DNA from: Sebastes aleutianus
Lineage: Eukaryota; Chordata; Actinopteri; Perciformes; Sebastidae
Length of the DNA: 64,000 nt
Direction: 5' to 3'
Assembly: GCA_916700875.1 (NCBI GenBank)
Contig: CAKAKS010000004.1
Span: forward strand, 17,719,444-17,783,443
The position numbers and the translations under genes are program-made. Shown piece after piece: positions 34,101 through 44,600 of this stretch (positions within the stretch are counted from its first letter, which is position 1; every line of letters starts with the position of its first letter). The notes beneath the pieces were generated by a model. It was not told where the DNA came from and ran no database searches. It worked only from the letters and a program-made list of their open reading frames with translations.

Positions 34101-35367
34101 TAAATCCTGTGGATTTGAAAGAGTACCGGCAATGCCAGTGATAGTTATATTGCTACAAGACATCTGGTCTTGTAATGACAGCAGATTCATATTGAATCTT
34201 TTTTGTACCTTAATTTTAAGAGTTTCGTACATATATGTACCTTGAACTTATAGACATTGTGTTCTATATCTTATAGTAATTTCCTTGAGGAAAATGGGGC
34301 TCTGATTTACAGCAGGCTATTTAACTAGCTTGTTTTTCCAATCACATCACCTCATGTGGTTGCAGTAGGGTATTTAATATTTTATTAAGAAAGGCTCATT
34401 TGTGTCTATGGGTCTTTCTTATGCTTGCATAAGCCTTCATTATGGCTGCTAGCATCAGAATGGTTACACTAGCAGGGTTAGGTTTTACATAACACTAACT
34501 CACAACTTTTTTTTCAACAGGTCCATTTGACGATCCAGGGTGCTGAGATTTTGCAGACCGGCTGAAATAATTAAATTTTTTCTTTCTCTTCAGGTCGCAT
34601 TCACATCGACAGAGCAGTGTCTCACAAGCTGTCATCAGTGTGGTTGCTAGACCCCAAAAGCAAAGGACCATACCAAGGGTTTAGCATGTTTTAGCAAATC
34701 GACAAATTGGGTTATAAATGGGTTATGATTTATAAATTATAGCTACAGCTTTTCCCAACTTAAAGGCAGCTGTTTGTTTTAGTTCATGCTAGCGCTGAGT
34801 GAAAATCAACTTGCTTAAAATTCGCAATCCATCACATTCGACTATTAATTGGCTTTACATTCTGTCAAAGTTATTGTTGCATGATAAGGTAGTTCATGTT
34901 ATTGGTTCCTTGTTGATGCATTCAGGTGCATATGCAAAGCTCCAACATCTGATATTTGAGTTGGGTGGTTTATAGTTTGTCCCTCTAATGTAATAAATGA
35001 ATCCCAGCAGGTCATTTGAAAACACTTGCTACTGTTTTGATTTCTCCAAGGCTTTTCTATCCTGCTGGTATGACAAATAATTCATTTGCTGCATGTTGTT
35101 TACAACACATCACCAAACTGAAAGGTTTTAATCAGGTTTTTTAATCTAATTTTCCTCAAGTTGTGCTAAACAACCAAGAAGATACAGTACATCTCCAGTT
35201 TTTGTCTTTGTTTGGTTCAAGTAATAGTTGCACCGTATTTATTTAAGTTAACGATACACCAGATGGATAGTTTTTTATACCAGCAGAAAGCAGCTTTAAG
35301 TGTTGTCAAATGACCCACACTTTTTCTTTTATTTTGCCTTGTATTTATATTTGATGAAATCATTTGC

Positions 35368-35684
35368 TTAAAGGTGCTATTGATAACATTCGGCCACTAG
35401 ATGTCGCATTCTCCCTCACCCGTTACATTGCATTCACTTCATAACAAGTCGTTGCCAGACAGACACTTACCATCAAAACCCTGATGGCCGAGATACCATG
35501 TGGTACCAACATCGTTTTACTATTGGCTCACAAGCCTTGTTAGAAGTGGGAACCAAACGCCAGATATCTTCCACAGAAATAAACAAAACATTAATTTTGG
35601 ACCCGTCAAAAATGTTTTAAATGACTAATTCACAATCATCAAAAATGTCCGTCTACATGAAAATGTTATCAATAAGACCTTTAA
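35368..35684. mobile_element. TTAA-flanked MITE (family B) in rbm33 3' UTR region
   Basis: Left end TTAAAGGTGCTATTGATAAC; right end reverse-complements to TTAAAGGTCTTATTGATAAC, so about 23 bp match with two differences. 317 bp, no coding frame. The interior closely matches 38,601-39,007. Confidence 0.88.
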
Positions 35685-36649
35685 GATTGTGACTTTAATG
35701 AAACCATTGATGCAAAACTCTTAGAAGTATTGATTACATGAGAGGCGCAAACGGATTGATCAAAAGCATTCAAAACCTTTGGCATGGTCCGACACTTGTG
35801 GTGCTCCTGGTTGAAACACATCTGGGCTGTTTGAGGTTTTGTTTTGGAGGGCACTATAGGGCACATCACTATAACAGAATGACCTTTAGTATTAATCATT
35901 TTTCAACAGCGTCCCAGTGAGAGGAGCCATTGACCAGCTTTAGCCATGATACTGTCACTTTTCCTGCCTTCACTTAACACTTTAGGTTCCTTTTCAGCCA
36001 TGCAGTGTCCGGCCTTGGAGTGAAGATTTCACTTGAGCTTACTTCCCTCACTAAATAGATGTTGCCGCATTCATTTGGCCCGCCGCATTTCCTTCCATTG
36101 CTGCTTTTCCTGCCATCGGCTCTTCTTCCAACTTGCATATATTTGCTCATCATTTCCTTGATGCTGCTGTTGTTGAATGAACTTCTGTATCAAGCAGGGT
36201 GGCCTACCTGGATTACCATTGTTTGTTAGCCCAGTGGATGGAGGTTTCCATCTCTGTGACGACAGCCGGGTTCACAGAGCAGACACGTAACTCTAAAGCC
36301 GCTTTATGGCTTTCACTGCACCAAAGGTCATCCCGACTCCTTGACATGCATTGTTTGGTTGGATTTTGAAAAAAAAAAAGACACTACAGTGGTTTCCTCA
36401 TCCCGAACAGTATGGTGCACCAAATAATGACTGAAAATCCAACCTTGAAACTGTTGACAATCCATCCTGTCATGTTTGTTCACAACTTGATGTATAACAT
36501 GAAGTAATCATGTTTTGTGTTCGGAAATCAAATCCTGTTCTGATGCTGTAAATTATGTTTTCTAAAGAAATTTAATGTTTTTTAAAAGAAAGTGAATACT
36601 TCTTAAAGAGATGGAATGTGTTAAATTTGATACTAGACACTGGAGAGAA

Positions 36650-36655
36650 AATAAA
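36650..36655 (+). terminator. rbm33: Strong poly(A) signal, likely rbm33 distal
   Basis: AATAAA followed by a CA-containing cleavage zone (~36,667-36,675) and a TTTGTTTTTATTGTGAGTG-type downstream element. It is on the same strand as rbm33 and no other + strand gene lies between. Confidence 0.6.
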
Positions 36656-36675
36656 GGTTTTGATATACACAGCAA

Positions 36676-37980
36676 TGGAATTGAGTTTGTTTTTATTGTG
36701 AGTGTTTTGCAACTGAGTCCAAAGCTACTTCCTTTCAGATCAAACCCACCAATGGGCGTCATCTAAAGCAGTGGTTCTTAATTTGTTTCGGCCGGTGATC
36801 GGCTTGTGATCACTCGACTCTTGTTCAATATATTTTTAGTTATGAGCAGTTCAACCTAAGAGCGATTAAACCTCTCAGATTGAGTATTAGTTTTGCTTCT
36901 TCAGGACCTTATCTAGTGTTGTACAAAGGGAGGAAAGTCAGAAAAAACAATCTACATTTTGTGTTGAAGAACTGTTTTCCTTCTTTTCTGTCCCCCTTAT
37001 TTTGCGACCACTCGGATTAATCTGGCAACCCTTCAAGAGCACCCAACAAGTCTTCTTCATAGATCGCACCAACCGGGAAGGTCATGAGAACTCTCTAAAA
37101 TAATACTAATTGATTCAAATCAAAGTTTTGTCATACATTCTTACTCCATCCAGCCCTGATTATTTCTCTTTATGTTGGTAAAAACATTTATAATCATGTA
37201 TCTATCATCTTCATTTCTGTCCAACTACTGTATTATCTATCTAGCCATTTGTCCGTCCATCTATCATGAGTGTATTTGCAAAGTCTAGTTGGTCTCTCTT
37301 GAAAAGTTCAGCTCTCTGATTCAGTTTATTGACAGTAAGGGAGGAGGCAGTAGTAAAGGTGTGTTGTCGTGTTTAGGGTCTTGTAAAATGTATTTCCCCC
37401 TCCAATTTACCACGTAGACGTCTTTGATCGCTCTGCTGGTCGCTGCCACAGAGGAGCAAATGTTGCCTGTAAAGAAGAACGGAGCGCTGCCATTTGCAGA
37501 ACTTTCTTAGAAACGGGGGAGATTTGTTTTCCAGAATGCCAGACTGTTCGTGTTTGCAAATGTCAACATTTGTAAAAGCCGTTGTTGAGCTCCAGCAGAC
37601 TGAGGGCCCCCAGAGGGATTAGAGGAGGCTCTGTTTACCTGCTCTGAGGAATGCTGCCCTGCACGGACGCTTTTGTATCTGTCAGGGACCCAAGGTCACA
37701 GCGACGGCAGAGATGGGCCCGCTTTGTCCCTCCACAAAGTTTCCACCTCACAGTATCAACAACAAAACACAATGTGGGCGACCTGGGAGAAGGAAATGGA
37801 ATTCCTGCTCGTGTTGCTACAGTGTTCAGAAACTCGGGTTCAATGGCCCCTTTACCTTTGATACGTCGGTGTCATTTTTGTGATTTTTGATTGAAAAAAC
37901 AATAGATTTGCGTTATTAATTTGTATTTTCATATATTTTGATTAGTCATTTGCACTTCTTCTCACTACACAACATCAAAC
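36676..37980. other. rbm33-shha intergenic spacer, first part
   Basis: 36,766-36,790 (CAGTGGTTCTTAA) resembles the left end of a common fish hAT-like MITE. 37,310-37,860 looks unique, with higher GC and possible conservation, but no gene was seen. Confidence 0.4.
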
Positions 37981-39007
37981 TTAAAGGTGCCGTAGAGTGC
38001 TACATGAATGAGTCTTAAAATCCGTAAATGAGTTAGCATTTTAGCACTTCCGGTTCCCTCGTCGGGAAGTCAATTTCTTGTTAATGGATTTTTAGTTAGA
38101 TGCCTGAAATAAGGTCTGTGGTTAACACAAGCTTAAGAGATTTTAACGCTTTGTTCAACAACATAAAATACATTAATAAATACCACATTCGTGAATTTTG
38201 AAGCTTTTAAATGTCTTTTAAATGTCTTTAGAAGGTGTTTGCTAACAAGTGGCTAAATGAGACTACTATACCTCATCACGCCGACTCATCCGCCGTTACA
38301 TTCTTGTGTATACTTGCGCTCATGCGACCGTGGTGTAGTTCGTTTATAGCCTAACGTTAGCTTTTTATTTCTGGCGATTGCATTCGCACTTCAAAAATCA
38401 TAAAAGTGGTGTTCATTTGTGAAGATTAAACTTGATGAACAAAATGTGTAAGTATCATAAACGTGTGTTTCTCACAGAGTTTATTCTCTGCAATAATCCA
38501 AAACCCAATGGAAAAATCCCATTGGCTTTTTGTCGAGGGAACCCAGGGCGATGCTAACTTCCTGGTTGGCCTACAAACATACGTCATCCCTGGAGCACTC
38601 TATCGATAACATTCAGCCACTAGATGTCGCATTCCCCCCCCCCCCCTCCACTGCATTTACCTCACAACAAGTCATTGCCAGTCACTTACCGTCAATCTCA
38701 GCCATTTATCTGTCTATTCCCACACTAACTGACGACCCAGAGATACCACCTGATTACAATGTAATTTTACTATTAGCTCGCAAGCCTTGTTAGAGGTGGG
38801 AACCAAAGGTCAGATATCTTCCACAGAGATAAACAAAACATAATTTTGGACCCGCCAAATTTAAAAAAATTATCAATTCACAATCATAATAATTGTTTTC
38901 AGGAAAAGCTATACTTTTATTGGGTGCCTTTCTAAAAGCCCTGTGAATGTATTATTATTTTTTTTAAATATTAATCTACATAAAAATGTTATCAATATGA
39001 CCTTTAA
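37981..39007. mobile_element. Composite TTAA MITE (families A and B fused)
   Basis: Starts TTAAAGGTGCCGTAGAGTGC (family A). At 38,592-38,600 the inverted partner GAGCACTCTA of that end appears but does not complete the terminus. From 38,601 the sequence is instead the family B interior (compare 35,375-35,684), ending GACCTTTAA at 39,007. A C13-like run occurs at ~38,634-38,646. Confidence 0.75.
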
Positions 39008-40100
39008 ATTCTTAAAAACAGCCAAATTGAAAGCCACTTTAGTTAGTTCTGTCAGTCCATAATCTCATATTAATTTATTCGTTGTAGTTAACTCATAAAT
39101 AGAACTTATTACTTCTCCTTTTTACATGTGAGATGAGCCAATTTTCATATAAAAGTATTTGCATCTCCCATTTGTAGAATATCTCGCCCCATTTCCAGGC
39201 ATTGCCAATCAGCAGTACCAGTGTTTCACCACATGGTGTCGCACTTGCACAACTTAATGACACGAGAAACTGATGCTCTAATCAATGTCATGCAGCCTTC
39301 TAATATCATAGAAATGCATCATTAAAACCTCACTATTAAGTGCTACATGCACACTATAAGTCCCTGTGAAAATACTGGAGGATTATAGAGATTTGTTAAC
39401 ACTGACAGATGTTTTCCTAAGAGCTGTGATTTTAGACAATGAGCGTGTTTCTTCTTTTCTGGACTGTCAGTTACTGATGGAGCAATCTGACCTCAAACAG
39501 CAGACACCGAGAGAAGCACATTTAGGGGCCAACAAACACACACTTGTGTTTATTTTGTCTGCAAGTTAGGAGTTATTTGCGGAGGGCAAACCTCGTTAAA
39601 TTTGACATGGGCTCTCAACATTTCGCAAGCATGCAAAAGGTAGTTCAAAGCGCAATATTTTCTCCATTTTGTAAAAAGCTGGCAAACAGGGTGAAATTGT
39701 TTGCTCCTAGTAGGCTATAAGCTCATTCAATAAGCATGTAAAACAGTTGTTATGTGTTAATTATAACCACACAAAATGAATGTTATGTTAAAACACAATT
39801 GGACCAAAGTGAAAACTGTTCCAACAACTAATTTAAGACCTTAAATTTGTGTTTTCCTGTGAAGCTCACTCAGACAAAGACATGTAACAACTGCAAGTTT
39901 GAAGATTTTCTTTATCTCATTTTGTAATAAACATATAAATAATAAACTCTAGACATTTTTTGACGCATCGCCCTGTTATGAAAGTTAACTGGTATGGTCT
40001 GGCTATATAGACTATCCAAACTTTGCATCTGCCGCAGGTCATTTCTATAAAACTATTTCCCTATTACAAAATATGAAAAGAAAAATACATTTTTTAGTAC
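39008..40100. other. Spacer before the shha 3' end
   Basis: AT-rich, no gene or repeat with clear ends recognised. Confidence 0.45.
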
Positions 40101-41010
40101 ATTTACAGGAGTTACTTATTAATTTATTTTAACGAAACTGTTTCAGTACCTACTTTTAACTGTTTACTGAATTGTCAGAATCTGCATTTAATATTTTTCT
40201 CTCAGAAGAAAACAGAAAAATAGAAACACAACAAATAAAACAAAAAAGCAGAGAATGCAGACATGAGGCAGAATATCTGTCCCTCTCCGACAACTTAAAC
40301 GAACAGTTTCCAAAATAATAAAATTCTTAATAAAACCAAGCAGTACAAGATTTTTTCCAATACTTTCCCAACTACTGTATTTAAATTAAAATATATTCTC
40401 ATATCTTACACTATTTCAAATAACGAAATGTGATTCGGTAGCGATCTGTCAAAATCTAATTTACAATTCTGTGTATAAAAATATAATTTATGGAACCCCA
40501 AGAAGTTTGTTCTCCCCAAAATATAACAGTCAGTTGCACACATATATATATGCACATATGAACATTACAACCTGTCAAAGTTAGCTCCTTTTCTACTTCT
40601 TCTTCTTCTTTTCTCTTTGCCATATTTTTTTTTCTTCATTTTTTTTCTTTCTTTTTTTTTTTTTTTTTGCATTTGAGATATACAAAAATAGATTATGCAC
40701 AATTTTTGCCTGCTCATACACACACACACGTTTTTTTCAGAATCCATTTGTGTGACAACAGCAGCGAGTTCACATGAGAATAAATTATTCAAAGAGAAAC
40801 TTTTTTAAGGCTCCATTCATTCTTTGAAAGAAAGGGGGGACACACATGGAAAAAAGTCACTGAAATAAATATCCCAACTCCTCTGGGGGGCCTTTTGTCT
40901 TGTTTGTTTGTTTGTTTTTTTAATTATTATTATTTTATTTTTTAATCTACTGAATAGTTCATGTGTCCTACATGTATAAAGTCTCATTTCTGCTCCTGTA
41001 GTAGAGGTTT
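40100..41010 (-). other. shha: Probable shha 3' UTR
   Basis: Minus-strand sequence after the shha TGA. Minus-strand AATAAA hexamers occur at 40,939-40,934 (about 75 nt past the stop, inside an A/T repeat) and 40,128-40,123. The second gives a UTR of about 0.9 kb, a more usual length. A 17-nt T run on the plus strand (40,652-40,668) is an A run in the transcript. The end is not fixed. Confidence 0.4.
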
Positions 41011-41687
41011 TCAACTCGAATATACTGACATCCCAAGTGGATGCATCGAGTGGCTGTCCAAGAGCCATGTTCCTAATTGATAAAGCATCTTGGAGTACCA
41101 GTGCACTCCGTCGTTACTCTGTGCAGGCTGGGAAGTGAAAAGCAACGATGACACCCAGTGGGTGAGCCTGATGGGTGCTAGGCTCCAGTGTGCCAGGTCG
41201 TGGTCTTCAATCACTGCATAACAGGACGCAAGGACCTGGTCCACCACCACGGTGCCCTGCACGGTCACCGGTGCAAACGAGCCTTCGTGCATTTGCGTGT
41301 AAATCCGTTTCACCATCACAGGCTCGAGTCGACTTCGCTCGGCGTCGAACACGAACACCTTCTGTCCAGATCGAACTTCGCTGGCGAAGATCGCCGCCGA
41401 CATGCGCTCCTCTTCTGTGGTGTTGTGGACGATGAAGAGGAGGTGCGCGGCTGTGAGGGTGATTTTCTGGCCCGAGTCGGTTTCGATTACATAGAAGAGC
41501 CTCCTGGTCGTCGAGTCTTGGTCTATGAACATGATGAAGTCGGTGTAAACTGGGTTTCCTTCGTCATCTGCTGCCAGGACCCTGTCTCCAGGTTGGAGGT
41601 GTTTAACAGCCTTCTTGGTGCCATCCTGGAGGATGACAGTGGAGGAGCCTGGGAAGCAGCCGCCTGACTTTGCTGCCACTGAGTTTT
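41011..41687 (-). CDS. shha: shha coding exon 3 (Hint autoprocessing domain)
   Basis: Starts [15 protein letters not shown]199 is the autocleavage nucleophile. Contains LTAAHLLF with T267/H270, [14 protein letters not shown], and ends [10 protein letters not shown]. All key catalytic residues are present, so processing should be normal from the standard splice form. Confidence 0.96.
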
Positions 41688-44600
41688 CTGTTAGAATAAA
41701 AGATTGTGTTGTTAAAATTTGTTTTGTTTTTTTGGGGGGTTTATACTTTATTTTTTCCCTTTTTTCAAGGCTGTTTTCATATATGCAATCCACTGTTTGT
41801 AATTACAACAGTCTATAAACTTGTAAGTAGATGAGCTTTACAGACAAACCCATCAAGTACACTATAGAGAAAACAACCTCAACATTCAAAACCAAAAACA
41901 AAACCAGGAAAAGAAATAATAATAATAATGACAAAAAGAAAGAGTAGAGTTAAAAAAACAAAACAAAGCAAACAAAAAAAATACACATTACTGACTTTGC
42001 AGCCACTGAGTTTTCTGTTAGAATAAAAGATTGTGTTGTTAAAATTCTTTTTACACCATCAGAAAAAGTTAGACTTTGCTGACACTGAGTTTTCTGTTAG
42101 AATAAAAGATTGTGTTGTTAAAATTCTTTTTACACCATCAGAAAAAGTTAGACTTTGCTGACACTGAGTTTTCTGTTAGAATAAAAGATTGTGTTGTTAA
42201 AAAAACGTTTTTTTACACCATCAGAAAAAAGTTTTCCACAATAGAAAATTATTTTAAAAATACCTTAAAGGCAGAAATGACTGGAATACTATTAGTGTTT
42301 TTTGTTTTTTTGTTTTGTGTTTTTTTTGTTTTTTTGTTTTTTTTGCTTTGTTGTTTTTTGTTTTTAACTCTACTCTTTCTTTTTGTCATTTTTATTATTT
42401 CTTTTCTTGGTTTTGTTTTGTTTTTGAATGTTGAGGTTGTTTTCTCTATAGTGTACTTGATGGGTTTGTCTGTAAAGCTCATCTACTTAAAAGTAAAAAA
42501 AAGTAAAAAAAAAAAAATAAAGGCAGAAATTGTCCCAAAGCATCAATATTTAAAGCTTTTTAACACTTAAATAACAGGTGCTTTGAGCCATTCCAGTCAA
42601 AGCCCATTCAAAAACCTCCCTTTTTTTACTCCTATTTGTGTTATTTCCTGCCTACACACATCATGGTGGGCCATATGCATTTTTGCATAATGATGCCTGT
42701 CTGCTCCTCCATGCCAAATGCGTATTGGCTCAACCCACGTTGTCTTGAGACGAGAAAAAAACTGAAAGCCTTTGGCTCATCTATTCTTAATTAAAAAACC
42801 CAATAAAGAGGCAGGCATTGTTATTCTAAATCAGCTTGTGGATCGAGCTACTCTCAGTAAAGAACACTTATACGCCTTTCCCAGCTACTCTTCCCCATAT
42901 TTACTCAGGTGCAGAAACCTCCATGTGACAATTCACACAAATAGGCGACTCACAACTACTATTTACCCAGTGGAGCCACTTTTCCAAGCCTCTCGAGTTG
43001 TAGATTTGAATTTAAATGAGGGCCCTGGACTCTTAAATGCTTTCTGTTGTGCAACATCAATGTGCCCTCTTTTCCACCACCTCTCCCTGCTTTGTTGTCA
43101 GGCTTGATGACAATAATTTTGGCCTTGGTGGAGCTCTTCACATACCAGTCTCTAGGATCACACTGTCCTGCACACACAGAGAGAGAAGGGGGTTTCCTAT
43201 ACTCTCAATTTGGGGGGCTTTTAATCTTCTTCTAAGATTCCCGAGCATGAAATAAGGTGACAACTGAAAACCAGATTTACCCCAAACCAATTCAACATTG
43301 TTCAGCCAAATCCTTTTGGTAAAGTCGCATGACCCCTAATGACACGTCGGCCTGGCCCATACTGTGATCTCAAAACGTGTGTGTTGAATGATAAGTAAGG
43401 GATTTATCAATAAAGTCTGAGCTGATGGAAGCATTAGGTGTCCTTTAGCTTAGTGGAGGCCTGTGAGGTTATTTTAGCCCCCAAAAAAGGAGCCAAAATG
43501 ATTATTTTAAGATAATTAAAGATCTCAAAGCTGAGACAAATCCAGGAAGAACAGTTTAACAAGGAATTATTTTCGTTTCTCCATTATATGATCAACTCCA
43601 AAATATTTCCTAAAAACAGCATTTTATTTTAGCTTCCACTCCTGTACAAAGAAAAAAAAAATCCAGTGAACAATTTGCTTTTCTAGGTCACACTGAGCAG
43701 CCTTGTTAGATTATGGTCGTGGTTCCCACCAGGAGACAGTGTGGGGCGATGTAAGATCAAGAAATAAAGCTGCATGAGAAATGCTCCTATAACGCCACAG
43801 GCTGGGATGTGCCCACATACATCATTCATAGAAATAGATTTCATAATACAAACATCTTGTCAAAACGAATCCTCTGCACTCCAATTACCTCATTAAGACA
43901 ATTATTGAGTGCGCGTAATGGTGATTAATCATTAACTGGATGATAATTTGGTGTTTTTATTGATGATCATGAAACGAAATTAACAGATATTAAAACACAT
44001 TTTATTGCATTTCTACTCTCACGTTTTGTTTCTTGGAGCCTGTAAATGTTGCAGCTGAAATCAGTGTTTTTTTGGACACTTGAAGGCATCACCTTTGTTT
44101 CTCTTTGGACTCTTTAGTTTCCCTCACAAACAGCTGAAGGAACTCTAATGTATGAAAAAGATAAAACTGCAAAGGAGCTGCACCTGCTCTTTCAGATTAC
44201 AATCGCACCTGACTGGAAATGTGCACTGGTGGTGATGCATCTGGTTATTCTCCCCTACAGCCAGCCCCACAATGTGCATGACTTTTCCCTCTGGCTACAT
44301 TATAAGGTGCATTTTCTCTCTCATCTTGCAGCCTTACCTGCTTTCACAGAGCAGTGGATGTGTCCTACAGCCGGCACCACAATGCACATGACAGGTTTTT
44401 TCTCTGGCTACAATATAAGGTGCATTTCCCCTCTCATCTTGCAGCCTTACCTGCTTTCACAGAGCAGTGGATGTGGGCTTTGGATTCATAGTAGACCCAG
44501 TCGAATCCGGCTTCCACCGCCAGCCTGGACAGAGTGCCGTACTTGCTCTTGTCTCTGTCCGAGGTGGTGATGTCCACAGCCCTGCCCTCGTAGTGGAGAG

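Larger units (their letters stand above)
31123..36675 (+). other. rbm33: Probable long rbm33 3' UTR
   Basis: No credible coding frame after the TGA. T-rich sequence with several AATAAA hexamers (32,469; 32,680; 33,126; 36,650). The last is followed within 40 nt by a run of GT/T-rich sequence, the best cleavage context of the set. A UTR of about 5.5 kb is inferred; shorter isoforms ending near 32.5-33.1 kb are equally possible. Confidence 0.5.

Noticed and set aside
41188..41667. Long plus-strand open frame (159 codons)
   Set aside because: It lies exactly antisense to shha exon 3 and mirrors its codon structure; no independent motif.
42112..42570. 152-codon Phe/Leu-rich open frame
   Set aside because: Produced by T-rich inverted-repeat sequence in shha intron 2; low-complexity translation only.
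44148..44570. Plus-strand open frame of 140 codons
   Set aside because: Antisense to shha exon 2 and the duplicated donor; its apparent internal protein repeat is just the DNA duplication.
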